Part shown: positions 35,785 to 46,505 of the stretch, piece by piece | How positions within the stretch are numbered: position 1 is the stretch's first letter | Layout: the number at the start of each line of letters is the position of its first letter | From: Halomonas alkalicola | GTDB lineage: Bacteria > Pseudomonadota > Gammaproteobacteria > Pseudomonadales > Halomonadaceae | Length of the DNA: 64,000 nt | Assembly: GCF_030704205.1 (NCBI RefSeq) | Contig: NZ_CP131913.1 | Location: forward strand, 3,472,001-3,536,000 | Reading direction: 5' to 3' | Program-made: the position numbers and the translations under genes | Notes under the pieces: model-generated | What the model was told of the DNA's origin: nothing | What the model saw: the letters and a program-made list of their open reading frames with translations, nothing else | Databases searched by the model: none

Positions 35785-38031
35785 ATGAACGCCATCGCAA
35801 GGACGCGTCTGTTCATTCTCCGGTACCTCGCCGCACCGCTGCTGGCCCTGCCGCTGGCGATGGCCCCCGCGGCGGCGGCCGACCTGACCCTCGACCTCCG
35901 GCTGCTGCCCGGCGGCGAGGGCGACCTGCCCGCGCTGCGTCAGGAGCTCGAACGCCTCTCCGCCGGGCGGCGCACGCCCGAACTGGCCGCGGCGGCGCCC
36001 GGCACCGGCGTCCGCCTGCCGGGGCTGGACGTCCTGGAATCCCCCGAGTTTCTCACCACCACGGACCTCCTGGCCCTCGAGCCCCTGGATGGCGCCTACC
36101 GGGTGCTGCTGCTTGGCCCTGCCGAGGCGCTGGAGGCTGCCGGCGAGGCCCTGGCCGGCCAGGCTCGCCTCCGGGGCATCGCGCTGGTGCCTCTGGCCGT
36201 GGCTCCCTCACGCTATCCCTCCGCGGCCGACCTGCAGGGCGCCGATGGCGCCCTGGTGCTGGCGCTGCCCGGCCTCGACGGAGACGCCCAGCACCGGCTC
36301 TTCGACCGGCTGGCCGAGGCGGGGGTGCCGAGCGTGGCGCTGACCGATGCCCGTCAGGTCGAGCGCGGTGCGCTGCTCTCCTCCCCCGGCGCCCTGGATC
36401 CTGACGCCTGGCGCCGCCGGCTGGCGCTGCGCCTGGATGACGTCGCCGCCGGCCGTCCCCCCGAACCCCTGGACGCCCGTCCCGGCCTGGGCCGCTCCTG
36501 GCTCAACCTCGAGACCGCCGCCCGGCTCGACTGGTCGCCGAGCTTTGCGCTGCTAGGCGAGGCGCGCCTGGTGGGCGAGGCCGCCGCCCCGGAGGCAGCG
36601 CCCCTGGCACTTTCCCAGGCGGTGGCTCTGGCACTTTCCGCGAGCCCGGCCCTGGCCGCTGCCCGTCAGGGCGTCGAGGTGGAGGCCTTCGACCGTGACC
36701 TGGCCGCTTCCCGCTACCGTCCCAGCCTCTACCTGGAGGCCACCGGGCGGATGATCGACGAGACCCGCGCCCGAGCCGCCCTGGGCCAGGAGCCGGAGCG
36801 CCTGGTCAGCGGCGGAGCGGTGCTGGAGCAGCTGCTCTTCTCCGAACCGGCCCTGGCCGCCATCGCCGTCGCCGGCAGCCTCGACCGCGCCCGGCGCGCC
36901 GAGCTCGAGGTGGAGAGCCTCGACCTGGCGTTGGCGGTATCACGGGAGTTTCTCGACCTGCTGCGCCTCGACGCCAGCCGCGAGGTGCTCGAGGCCGACC
37001 TGGGGCTGGCCCGTGCCCAGCGTGACCAGGCGGTGCGCGGCGAGACCGCCGGCGCCGTGGGGCGCGGCGAGGTGGCCCGCTTCGAGGCGGAGCTCACCCA
37101 GGCCCGGGAGCGCCTGGAACAGGCGGTGGCGGACCGCGAGCGGCTGGCGATCGCCCTCAATCGCCGGCTGGGTCGGGCCCCGGCCGCCCCACTCGCGCCG
37201 GTCGAACCGGAGCTGGATGGCCCCGAATGGCTGGGCGGTGATGACCAGTTCCTGGCGGTCCTCGATTCTCCGGCGAGCCTCGCCGACTGGCAGGGGCGGC
37301 TGGTGACCGCGGCCCTGCGCGACTCTGCCGAGCTCGAGGCGATCGGCGAGCTGCGCCAGGCGGCACGCCGCGAGCTGACCTCGCGCCGCCGGGCCTTCTG
37401 GCTGCCCGAGGTGGGTCTCGAGGCGCGCTATACCAGCGAACTCTCCCGGGCCGGTGAGGGCGAGCGGGCCCCCTGGGAGTCGTCGAACCCGGTCGTGCAG
37501 GCCGGCGTCGGGGCCCTCGAGGGGGCGGGCGTGGGGCTGCCCGAGACCGGTCGCGACCAGTGGAGCGTCGGGGTCTCGGCGCGGCTGCCGCTCTACGCCG
37601 GCGGGCGGCGCAGCATCGAGCGTGACCGCAGTGCGGCGCGCCTGGAGCAGGTGGCCCTCGAGGACGCCGAGGCGCGCCTGGGACTCGAGGCCCGGCTGCG
37701 CGCCGCCAGCGTCGAGCTCGCCGCCGCCTGGCGGCGCATCGCCCTGCGCGACGAGGCACGCGAGCACGCCGAGGAGGCCCTGGCCCTGGCCGAGGAGGCC
37801 TGGCGCGAAGGGGCGCTCTCCCAGGTGGCGCTGCTCGATGCCCGTACCAGCGCACGCCAGGCGGGCCTCGCCGCCGCCGAGGGGCGCTGGCAGGCGCTGC
37901 AGGCGCTGGTGCACCTGCAGCGCGCCCTGGGGATCACCCCGGGCCCCATGGCGGCCGAGGCTCGCGAGCGGCTGCTGGCGGGCGCCGGCGGCGCGCTGGG
38001 GGAAGGGCACACGACAGGAGAAGGACCATGA
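35785..38031 (+). CDS. TolC-family outer-membrane protein with extra N-terminal ABC_sub_bind-like domain
   Basis: The 748-residue product has a signal peptide (residues 1-32), then about 240 residues not found in ordinary TolC proteins, then a normal TolC efflux domain (about 275-730, with its two long helical hairpin repeats and the GVSARLPLYAGGRR strand region). The N-terminal domain ends in VERGALLSSPGALDPDAWRR and WLNLETAARLDWSPSFALL. This matches the closing pattern of type-1 periplasmic binding domains of the ABC_sub_bind family (NlkTAkalGl followed by a slL-A motif). The mature domain would sit in the periplasm next to the pump. The next gene overlaps by four bases. The start at 35785 gives a clean signal peptide. 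Confidence 0.82.
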   Translation: MNAIARTRLFILRYLAAPLLALPLAMAPAAAADLTLDLRLLPGGEGDLPALRQELERLSAGRRTPELAAAAPGTGVRLPGLDVLESPEFLTTTDLLALEPLDGAYRVLLLGPAEALEAAGEALAGQARLRGIALVPLAVAPSRYPSAADLQGADGALVLALPGLDGDAQHRLFDRLAEAGVPSVALTDARQVERGALLSSPGALDPDAWRRRLALRLDDVAAGRPPEPLDARPGLGRSWLNLETAARLDWSPSFALLGEARLVGEAAAPEAAPLALSQAVALALSASPALAAARQGVEVEAFDRDLAASRYRPSLYLEATGRMIDETRARAALGQEPERLVSGGAVLEQLLFSEPALAAIAVAGSLDRARRAELEVESLDLALAVSREFLDLLRLDASREVLEADLGLARAQRDQAVRGETAGAVGRGEVARFEAELTQARERLEQAVADRERLAIALNRRLGRAPAAPLAPVEPELDGPEWLGGDDQFLAVLDSPASLADWQGRLVTAALRDSAELEAIGELRQAARRELTSRRRAFWLPEVGLEARYTSELSRAGEGERAPWESSNPVVQAGVGALEGAGVGLPETGRDQWSVGVSARLPLYAGGRRSIERDRSAARLEQVALEDAEARLGLEARLRAASVELAAAWRRIALRDEAREHAEEALALAEEAWREGALSQVALLDARTSARQAGLAAAEGRWQALQALVHLQRALGITPGPMAAEARERLLAGAGGALGEGHTTGEGP

Positions 38032-39185
38032 TCATGCGGGGAATCCTGCTGGCGGGACTGGTGCTGCTGGCCGGCTGCGCCGAGGAGCCGGTGGAGGAGG
38101 CGCCGCTGCGCCCGGTGCGCACCCTGGTCCTCGAGGCCGACGGTGCGACCGGCGAGCGTGAGCTGCCGGCGCGCCTGGAGGCGGCCGCCAACCGCCGGAT
38201 GAGCTTCCGGGTGGCGGGCCAGCTCGAGGCCCTGGAGGTAGCGGTGGGGGAGCGGGTGACGGCCGGCCAGCCCCTGGCCCGGCTCGAGGCCGACGACCTG
38301 CGCCTGCAGCGCGACCGCGCCCGCTCGGCCCTGGCCGGTGCCGAGGCGGCGGCGGCCAACGCCGAGGCCGAGTGGCAGCGCGCCCGGCGCCTCTACGAGG
38401 CGGGCAGCGCCCCGGCCCGGGACCTCGACGCCGCCCGCGCCCAGCGCGACGCCGCCCGGGCCCAGCGCGACAGTGCCCGGGACGCCCTGGCCCTGGCCGA
38501 GCGACAGCTCGGCTTCACGCGCCTCGCAGCGCCCGACGCCTGCCGGGTGGCGAGCCGCCTGGCGGAGGCCGGCGAGAACGTCGGTGCCGGTCAGCCGGTG
38601 CTGGTGCTCGCCTGCGGCGACGATCTGGAGGTGCGCGCGGCCCTCTCGGAGGACCTGCTCGGCGAGCTGGTCATCGGGGCGCCGCTGCGGGTGCGCCTGC
38701 CGCTCGCCGACCTCACCCTGGCCGGCGAGGTGGCCGAGATCGGCCTGCCGGTGGACCCGCGCCAGGCCACCTGGCCGCTGCGGGTGGCCCTCCCGGGCCT
38801 GGCGGAGGACGAGCGCGCGCGGCTCCAGCCCGGCATGGCGGCGGAGCTGACGCTGCCCCTGGGCGGCCCCGGCAGCGGCATCTGGGTGCCCATGGTGGCG
38901 GTGCAGCAGGATATCGACGGCCACTTTGTCTACGTGGCCGAGCCTGGGGGTGACAGGGAAGAGGAGAGCGGGAGCCGCGATGCCAGCGATGCCACCGGGG
39001 ACCGCGAGGCGACGGTGGTGCGCCACACCGTGACCCTGGGCGGTCGCCACGGCGAGCGCCTCGAGGTGCTGGCGGGGCTCGAGCCGGGCCAGCACCTGAT
39101 CGTGGCGGGAATGAGCCGGCTCCATGACGGCATGCGGGTGCGCCTGCTCGAAGAGCGCAGCACCGCCGCGGAGGCCTCGCCGTGA
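38028..39185 (+). CDS. RND efflux periplasmic adaptor (membrane fusion) lipoprotein
   Basis: The 385-residue product bridges the inner-membrane pump and the TolC channel. It has a lipoprotein signal ending LLAGCAEE (cysteine near residue 17), a biotinyl-lipoyl-like half (RMSFRVAGQLEALEVAVGERV with its partner RLAAPDACRVASRLAEAGENV), a coiled-coil hairpin at about residues 100-160 rich in Ala, Arg and Glu, and beta-barrel and membrane-proximal domains. The acidic insert near residue 310 (DREEESGSRDASDATGD) is unusual and probably a loop. The start overlaps the tolC-like gene and the end overlaps the pump gene, so the three form one operon. Confidence 0.92.
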   Translation: MIMRGILLAGLVLLAGCAEEPVEEAPLRPVRTLVLEADGATGERELPARLEAAANRRMSFRVAGQLEALEVAVGERVTAGQPLARLEADDLRLQRDRARSALAGAEAAAANAEAEWQRARRLYEAGSAPARDLDAARAQRDAARAQRDSARDALALAERQLGFTRLAAPDACRVASRLAEAGENVGAGQPVLVLACGDDLEVRAALSEDLLGELVIGAPLRVRLPLADLTLAGEVAEIGLPVDPRQATWPLRVALPGLAEDERARLQPGMAAELTLPLGGPGSGIWVPMVAVQQDIDGHFVYVAEPGGDREEESGSRDASDATGDREATVVRHTVTLGGRHGERLEVLAGLEPGQHLIVAGMSRLHDGMRVRLLEERSTAAEASP

Positions 39186-42100
39186 CCCTGACCGAGGCGG
39201 CGCTGCGCTACAACCGGGTGACCATCGCCGGGCTCCTGGTGGTGCTGCTGGGGGCGGTGATCAGCTATCTCTCCATCTCCCGGGCAGAGGATCCGGCGGT
39301 GACGGTGCGAGTGGCTCAGGTGGTCACCTACCTGCCCGGGGCCACCCCGGAACGGGTCGAGCAGCTGGTCACCGACCCGCTGGAGACCGCCATCATGGAG
39401 ATGCCGGAGCTCGACTTCGTCGAGAGCACCTCCCGGGCCGGGGTCTCCATCATCCGGGTGGAGCTGCGTCCCGACGTGAGGGACGTCCAGGCCGGCTGGG
39501 ACAAGCTGCGCCGCAAGGTGGGCGACGCCCGGGGCAGGCTGCCCGACGAGGCCCACGCGCCCATCATCAACGACGAGTTCGGCGACGTCTTCGGCATCAT
39601 GCTCTCGCTCACCGGCGAGGGGTACGAACAGGCGGAGCTCAAGGAGGTCGCCGACGACGTCCGCGACCGCCTGCTGATGCTCGATGACGTGGCCAAGGTG
39701 AACATCCACGGCTACGCCGAGGAGCGCATCTTCCTGGAGTACAGCGAGTCGCGCCTGGCCGAGCTCGGCGTCTCCCCCCAGGGGCTCGCCCAGCTCTTGG
39801 CCGCGCGCAACATCGTGCTGCCCGGCGGGGCGATCCGCAGCGGCGACGAGCGGCTGATCCTCGAACCCACCGGCAACTTCACCCATATCGACGACATCCG
39901 CCGGGCGCTGCTGCCGCTGCCCGACGGCACCCTGGTGCCTCTGGGCTCGCTGATGGAGGTGCGCCACGGTTACGCCGATCCGCCCATGAGCCGCTATCAC
40001 GCCGGCGGCGTGCAGGGGCTGGCGATTGCCATCGCCATGCGCGAGGGGGGCAATATCCTCGACCTGGGCGAGCAGGTCCAGGGCGCCATCGAGCGCCTCG
40101 AGCGCGACCTGCCGGTGGGCCTCGAGTTCGAGGTGCTGGCCAACCAGCCCGACCGGGTCGAGGAGCGCATCAACGAGTTTCTGATCAACCTGCTGCAGGC
40201 GGTGGCGCTGGTCTGCGTGGTGATGCTGCTCTTCCTGGGGCTGCGCACCGGGCTGATCGTGGCGAGCCTGGTGCCCTCGGCGATACTGGCCTGCCTCGCC
40301 TTCATGGGGCTCTTCGACATCGGCCTCGACCAGGTCTCGCTCGGGGCGCTGATCATCGCGCTGGGCATGCTGGTGGATAACGCCATCGTCATGGTGGAGT
40401 CGATCCAGGTCTCGGCCCGGGAGGGCAAGAGCGTGCGCCAGGCGGCGCTGGACTCCGCCCGGCAGCTGCGTTTCCCGCTGCTCACCGCCTCGCTGACCAC
40501 GGCGGCGGCCTTCCTGCCCCAGTTCCTGGCGGTCTCCGACGTCGGGGAGTACACCCGCTCGCTGTTCCAGGTGGTCACCATCACGCTGCTCTCCTCCTGG
40601 CTGCTGTCGCTGACCATGATCCCGCTGCTCTGCGTGGCCTTTATCAAGGTCAGGCCGAAGGACGGTGACGCCTCGCCCGGGGGGCAGGCGGGGGGAGAGG
40701 CGCGCGACGAGGAGAGCGATCCGGCGGGCCGGGCGCGACCGCCGCTCTCGGCGCGCATCGCCGAGCGGGTCTATGCCGGCTACCGTCGGCTGCTGCTGGC
40801 CCTGCTGCACCACCGCGCCCTGACCCTGGCCGCGGTGGCCGGCCTGCTGGGGCTGGCCTGGCTCGGCTTCGGGCCGCTGCCCAAGATCTTCTTTCCCCAG
40901 GCGGAGCGCACCATCGTCACCGCCGAGCTGCGCCTGCCCTTCTCGGCGCCGATCGAGCGCACCCGGGCGGTGGTGGAGGAGATCGAGGCCTTCCTGGCCG
41001 AGGAACTCGCCGCCGAGCGCGACGAGGCGGGCGAGTGGATACGTGACGGGGTGGAGCGCTGGGGCAGCTTCATCGGCTTCGGCGGCGAGCGCTACATCAT
41101 CAATCACGCCCCGGAGCCGCCGAGCCCCGAGTACGCCTTCCTGCTGCTGCAGACCAATCGCTGGCAGGCGGTGGACGGGGTGATCGAGCGCCTCGATGGC
41201 TGGCTCGCGCAGCGCTTCCCCGATCTGCAGGCCACCGTGGCCGCCACCAGCTTCGGTCCGCCGGTGACGGTGCCGCTTTCGGTGCGGATCTCCGGCGACG
41301 ACGAGGCGACCCTCAGGCGTATCGCCGAGGAGGTGCGCCGGCGGGTGGCCGAGGCGTCGGGTACGCGCAACGTGCGCGATGACTGGGGCGAGTGGATCAA
41401 GCGGCTGCGCGTCGAGGTCGATCCCGCCCGGGCGCTGCGCGCCGGCGTCACCGAGCGCGACGTGGCGCTGAGCCTGCAGACGGCGCTCTCAGGGATGACC
41501 GTCGGCACCTTTCGCGACGGCGACACCCTGGTGCCGATCCAGCTGCGCAACGAGCGCGGCGAAGCGCGCACCCCGGACGACCTGGAGGGCGTTACCGTGC
41601 TGCCCGTCGGCGGCGGGGTAGGGGTGCCCCTGGCCCAGGTTGCCGAGGTCGAGCTCGACTGGGGACCGGCGCGCATCCTGCGCCGGGACCGTTTCCGCAC
41701 CATCTCGGTGGAGGCGGAGCTGGCCCCCGGGGTCACCGCCGCCGGGGTGGCGGCCGAGCTGCGCCCCTGGCTCGAGGAGCGCCAGGCCGAGTGGCCGAGC
41801 GGGGTCTTCTACGAGTTCGGCGGCGAGGTGGAGTCGTCGCGCATCGCCACCGACTCCATCGCCGAGAAGCTGCCCATCGGCGCCATGGCGATCCTGCTGC
41901 TGCTGGTGGTGCAGTTCAACCCCCTGCGCCGGCCGCTGATCATCCTGGCCACCATCCCGATGTCGCTGATCGGGGTGATCTTCGGCCTGACCATCACCGG
42001 CTCCCACTTCGGGATCATGACCTTCCTTGGGGTGGTGTCGCTGGCCGGCATCGTCATCAACAACGCCATCGTGCTGATCGATCGCATCGACCTCGAGCGC

Positions 42101-42370
42101 GGCAAGCTCTCGCCCCAGGAGGCGATCCTCGAGGCGGGGCGGCGGCGACTGCGCCCGGTGCTGATGTCGACCCTGACCACCAGCGGCGGCCTGCTGCCGC
42201 TGTGGCTGGGTGGGGGCCTGCTCTGGGCGCCCATGGCGATCACCATCATCTTCGGCCTGCTGGCTGCGGCGCTGATCGCGCTCTGCGTGGTGCCGGTGCT
42301 CTATTCGCTGCTGATGCGGGTGCCCTTCGAGCGCCGCCGCGACGGCGAGGCGTCGACTGTGTCAGGCTGA
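39182..42370 (+). CDS. RND-family efflux pump permease
   Basis: This is the inner-membrane proton-driven pump of the tripartite system, 1,062 residues, with twelve membrane segments and two large periplasmic loops. Seen are GATPERVEQLVTDPLE, the TM4 motif LGMLVDNAIVMVES (DN where AcrB has DD, normal for this branch), and GVVSLAGIVINNAIVLIDRID in TM10. A 30-residue acidic/glycine cytoplasmic insert follows TM6 (about residue 500). The GTG start overlaps the adaptor stop codon. The branch is the broad AcrB/MMPL-like 'efflux RND permease' group; the substrate cannot be told from sequence. Confidence 0.93.
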   Translation: MTLTEAALRYNRVTIAGLLVVLLGAVISYLSISRAEDPAVTVRVAQVVTYLPGATPERVEQLVTDPLETAIMEMPELDFVESTSRAGVSIIRVELRPDVRDVQAGWDKLRRKVGDARGRLPDEAHAPIINDEFGDVFGIMLSLTGEGYEQAELKEVADDVRDRLLMLDDVAKVNIHGYAEERIFLEYSESRLAELGVSPQGLAQLLAARNIVLPGGAIRSGDERLILEPTGNFTHIDDIRRALLPLPDGTLVPLGSLMEVRHGYADPPMSRYHAGGVQGLAIAIAMREGGNILDLGEQVQGAIERLERDLPVGLEFEVLANQPDRVEERINEFLINLLQAVALVCVVMLLFLGLRTGLIVASLVPSAILACLAFMGLFDIGLDQVSLGALIIALGMLVDNAIVMVESIQVSAREGKSVRQAALDSARQLRFPLLTASLTTAAAFLPQFLAVSDVGEYTRSLFQVVTITLLSSWLLSLTMIPLLCVAFIKVRPKDGDASPGGQAGGEARDEESDPAGRARPPLSARIAERVYAGYRRLLLALLHHRALTLAAVAGLLGLAWLGFGPLPKIFFPQAERTIVTAELRLPFSAPIERTRAVVEEIEAFLAEELAAERDEAGEWIRDGVERWGSFIGFGGERYIINHAPEPPSPEYAFLLLQTNRWQAVDGVIERLDGWLAQRFPDLQATVAATSFGPPVTVPLSVRISGDDEATLRRIAEEVRRRVAEASGTRNVRDDWGEWIKRLRVEVDPARALRAGVTERDVALSLQTALSGMTVGTFRDGDTLVPIQLRNERGEARTPDDLEGVTVLPVGGGVGVPLAQVAEVELDWGPARILRRDRFRTISVEAELAPGVTAAGVAAELRPWLEERQAEWPSGVFYEFGGEVESSRIATDSIAEKLPIGAMAILLLLVVQFNPLRRPLIILATIPMSLIGVIFGLTITGSHFGIMTFLGVVSLAGIVINNAIVLIDRIDLERGKLSPQEAILEAGRRRLRPVLMSTLTTSGGLLPLWLGGGLLWAPMAITIIFGLLAAALIALCVVPVLYSLLMRVPFERRRDGEASTVSG

Positions 42371-42399
42371 GGGTCTCTTTCCCCATCGAGGCCAGCCCC

Positions 42400-42873
42400 A
42401 TGGAGCGTGTCGCCCTCTTCGTCGATGTGCAGAACGTCTACTACACCACCCGCGAGGCCTTCGGGCGGCACTTCGACTACCACGCCTTCTGGGCACGCTT
42501 CGCAGCGGGCCGGGAGGTGGTGGTGGCCAACGCCTATGCGGTGGAGCGCGGCGATCCCCGCCAGCGCCAGTTCCAGGCCATCCTGCGCACCATCGGCTTC
42601 GACGTGAAGCTCAAGCCCTTCATCCAGCGCAGCGACGGCTCCGCCAAGGGCGACTGGGACGTGGGCATCGCCCTGGACGCCATGGAGGCGGGGCCGCGTG
42701 TCGACCACCTGGTGCTGGTCTCCGGGGACGGCGACTTCGACCTCCTGGTAGACCGGCTGCGCCAGCGGTTCGGCATTCGGGTGACCGTCGTTGGGGTGGC
42801 GCGCCTCACCGCCGATTCCCTGGTGCGCGCCGCCAGCGACTTCGTGCCCGTGGACGCCACGCTGCTGCGCTAG
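42400..42873 (+). CDS. NYN-domain (LabA/DUF88-type) protein
   Basis: The 157-residue product is a single PIN-like NYN domain: VALFVDVQNVYY at the N-terminus supplies the first aspartate and asparagine, KGDWDVGIALDAM the second acidic pair, and VLVSGDGDFDLLVDRL the third. These aspartates form the metal site expected of RNA-cleaving NYN proteins, so ribonuclease activity is likely. The ATG at 42400 is 30 bases after the pump gene and may be read from the same transcript, though a functional link is not evident. Confidence 0.85.
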   Translation: MERVALFVDVQNVYYTTREAFGRHFDYHAFWARFAAGREVVVANAYAVERGDPRQRQFQAILRTIGFDVKLKPFIQRSDGSAKGDWDVGIALDAMEAGPRVDHLVLVSGDGDFDLLVDRLRQRFGIRVTVVGVARLTADSLVRAASDFVPVDATLLR

Positions 42874-42904
42874 CTCTGCCATCGGTGCCCTTCATCGCCT
42901 TACG

Positions 42905-42918
42905 TTGATACACGTCAA
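42905..42918 (+). promoter_or_regulatory. FNR/Anr-like binding site
   Basis: TTGAT-ACAC-GTCAA matches the FNR/Anr consensus TTGAT-N4-ATCAA at nine of ten defined positions. It lies 92-105 bases before the 46-residue gene at 43011. A weak -10 (TAGGAT) at 42948-42953 would put the site centre roughly 48 bases upstream of transcription start, near but not exactly at the usual -41.5. Oxygen-responsive control is therefore a reasonable inference. Confidence 0.55.
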
Positions 42919-43010
42919 GCATGCCGCTCCGCCGCTCCGCCCTTGGCTAGGATGAAGACAGGAGCAGGCCGGCACAGCGGCCGCGACGACAACAACGAGG
43001 AGGATGCGCC

Positions 43011-43151
43011 ATGCGATTTCATCAGGTGAAGGAGCTGGTCGACTGGGCCGGCGGCAGCGACGAGAAGGCCTTCTTCGAGGCCCTGGCGGCCGGCCACGAG
43101 GCCGAGGTGCGGCGCATCGCCCGGGATATCCAGCGGCTCGAGGACTACTGA
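43011..43151 (+). CDS. Small hypothetical protein (46 residues)
   Basis: The product MRFHQVKELVDWAGGSDEKA… is 46 residues, charged and predicted helical, with no membrane segment. A strong ribosome binding site (GAGGAGG) precedes the ATG and the GIY-YIG-like gene starts ten bases after the stop, so the pair is likely an operon. I do not recognise a family. The good translation signal and the FNR-like box upstream are the reasons for calling it. Confidence 0.65.
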   Translation: MRFHQVKELVDWAGGSDEKAFFEALAAGHEAEVRRIARDIQRLEDY

Positions 43152-43161
43152 GGAGGCCACC

Positions 43162-43593
43162 ATGAGCGAACAACTGCTTTCCCCCAAGATGCTGGGCTAC
43201 TGGACCGAGGCGACCCTGCGGGAGGCCCCGGACGAATCCGGCATCTACTGCGTGTTCCGGGCGGCGAAGGACCCCGAGACCGAGGAGATGGACGTTCAGG
43301 AGCTGCTCTACGTGGGTGAGCACAGAAGCGCCCGCCACGGCCTGCAGCATGACGGCCATCGCGACAAGTGGCACGCTTTCCCGCAGCCCGACGAGGAGAT
43401 CTGGTACGCGGTGGGGCTGTGCGGCAGCGCCAACCGCGAGCGCCTGGCCGCGGCGATGATCAACGCCCACAAGCCGCGCTTCAACTCGGACAGCCCCTAC
43501 CTGGACCGCTTCCCCTTCGACGACACCACGGTCCATATCTACGGCAAGAAGCACAAGCTGCAGAGCATCTTCAACGTTGATCGTCAGGACTGA
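43162..43593 (+). CDS. GIY-YIG-like domain protein
   Basis: The 143-residue product has the core pattern of a GIY-YIG fold: ESGIYCVFRA, then ELLYVGEHRSARHGLQHD. The first strand reads GIY and the second YVG, followed by a conserved arginine/histidine region. A second half (NRERLAAAMINAHKPRFNSD) resembles the helix that carries the metal-binding residue and asparagine in such proteins. Whether it is an active nuclease is unclear. AGGAGG precedes the ATG. It is probably co-transcribed with the 46-residue gene. Confidence 0.65.
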   Translation: MSEQLLSPKMLGYWTEATLREAPDESGIYCVFRAAKDPETEEMDVQELLYVGEHRSARHGLQHDGHRDKWHAFPQPDEEIWYAVGLCGSANRERLAAAMINAHKPRFNSDSPYLDRFPFDDTTVHIYGKKHKLQSIFNVDRQD

Positions 43594-43617
43594 GGGTCTC
43601 CTAGGCGAAGTAACACG

Positions 43618-43647
43618 CGGCCCCGGCGGATTCACCTGCCGGGGCCG
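43618..43647 (+). terminator. Terminator-type hairpin after the GIY-YIG-like gene
   Basis: A 10-bp GC-only stem (CGGCCCCGGC paired with GCCGGGGCCG) with a 10-base loop lies 24 bases after the stop codon. No T-tract follows. The rest of the 290-base gap to the next gene holds TACAAT near 43843, a possible -10 for the ABC-F gene, and no recognisable coding sequence. Confidence 0.65.
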
Positions 43648-43883
43648 TCGCGGATTATGAAGATTCGCTCGAGGCTGTTCCGGCGACAGGCCGGCGAGGG
43701 GGCGCTGTAAACCCTTCCCTGGGCGCTACCGATGCCATCCCTGGCATAGGACCCCCTCTTCGACCTGTCCCCGGCGCCTCTCGCTCCAGCTAGTGGTACG
43801 ATCCTGCTACTCAGCGGGCGGTGTGAAGGGCGGCCATAACCGGTACAATCGCGCCCCTTCCATGCACCGACCGGACCCTCTCC

Positions 43884-45476
<1,593 letters not shown>

Positions 45477-45573
45477 GGGATGAGGCGTTGAGGGCCGCCT
45501 TGGCCCCCTCGCCGACGCTGGACTAGGGTGAGGGTGTTGCCGGCCGCGGGTCGGCGTCGCCGCAAGGATGCCC

Positions 45574-45996
45574 ATGCCCTGGATCAAGTTCCTGCATATC
45601 GCCGCCCTGGTGAGCTGGTGCGGCGTGCTGCTCTACCTGCCCGCGCTGCTATTCCAGCTGGCGCGCCCCGAGCGCGTCGCTCAGGGCGTCTCTCCCGGCG
45701 CGCCACCGCTGCCGCGGCTGCTCTACAACGGCGTGGCGAGCCCCGTCGCGCTGCTCGCCATCGCCTCCGGCACGCTGCTGTTCCTGCTCCACGGCCTCAC
45801 CGGTCCCTGGCTGGTGCTCAAGCTGCTGGCGGTCTGTGTCATGGTGCTGGCCCACGGCCTGTGCGGCTGGCTGCTGCTGCGCCTGGAGCAGGAGCGCCCC
45901 AGCGGGGTCGTCGCCGGGTCGCTCTTGGCCGGCAGCGTGGCGGGGCTCGCCATGCTGGCGGTGGTCGGCCTGGTGCTGGCCAAGCCGGCGCTGTGA
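45574..45996 (+). CDS. CopD/HemJ-like small membrane protein
   Basis: The roughly 140-residue product has four hydrophobic segments and an N-terminal WIKFLHIAALVSWCGVLLYLPAL pattern (shown here as one 23-residue stretch in two parts: WIKFLHIAALVSW, then CGVLLYLPAL) with a conserved histidine, as in CopD and HemJ type heme- or copper-related membrane proteins. I prefer the ATG at 45574, five bases after AAGGA, over the ATG at 45568. It lies just before a caa3-type oxidase cluster, where such proteins are often found, so a role in oxidase assembly is plausible. Confidence 0.7.
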   Translation: MPWIKFLHIAALVSWCGVLLYLPALLFQLARPERVAQGVSPGAPPLPRLLYNGVASPVALLAIASGTLLFLLHGLTGPWLVLKLLAVCVMVLAHGLCGWLLLRLEQERPSGVVAGSLLAGSVAGLAMLAVVGLVLAKPAL

Positions 45997-46022
45997 AGGG
46001 GAGGAAGGGGATGCCGCTGCCG

Positions 46023-46481
46023 TCAGTCGTCCAGGTCCACGCCCACCGCATGCTCGTAGACCAGCTGCCCGCCGAGAAAGCCCGCCAGGGCGATCAGCGC
46101 GGCGGTGGCCAGGCTCAGTGCCAGCCCCCAGGGCAGCAGGGCCTCGCCCGCGAAGCGCCACAGCCAGTTGAGCGAGGCGAGCGAGAGCATCACCACCGCC
46201 ACCATGGCGTGGCTCCAGGCGGTCACCAGGCGGCGAATGCCGCGCACCGTCACCAGGTCGATGAGGCCGGCGAGGCTGGCGAACCAGCCACCGAAGGCGC
46301 CCACCCCGGCAAGCCACAGCGAGGCGCGGGCCCAGAAGGGGTCGCCGGTGGTCAGAAAGCCCAGGTCGCTGGCCACCAGGGCGAGCAGGGCGGCCACCGG
46401 GAAGTGGATCATCACCGGGTGCAGGGGGTGGCCGGCGACGGCCGCGCGGCTGCGGATGGAGCGCTTTGGGGGCGTTGGCAT
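46023..46481 (-). CDS. DUF2231 family membrane protein
   Basis: The 152-residue product has the DUF2231 hallmark HPLHPVMIHFPVAALLALVA near the N-terminus and four membrane segments. Members are often encoded beside heme-copper oxidase or c-type cytochrome genes, and this one is divergent from coxII with only about 24 bases between likely starts. It may bind heme through the conserved histidines; that is family-level speculation. The ATG at 46481 gives a normal length. Confidence 0.8.
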   Translation of the reverse strand: MPTPPKRSIRSRAAVAGHPLHPVMIHFPVAALLALVASDLGFLTTGDPFWARASLWLAGVGAFGGWFASLAGLIDLVTVRGIRRLVTAWSHAMVAVVMLSLASLNWLWRFAGEALLPWGLALSLATAALIALAGFLGGQLVYEHAVGVDLDD

Positions 46482-46505
46482 GGCGGCGTCCCTGTCGATG
46501 GCGTC

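Noticed and set aside
45528..46505. A long N-terminal extension of the CoxII frame
   Set aside because: The frame stays open only because of base composition; it runs through the CopD-like gene and antisense to DUF2231.
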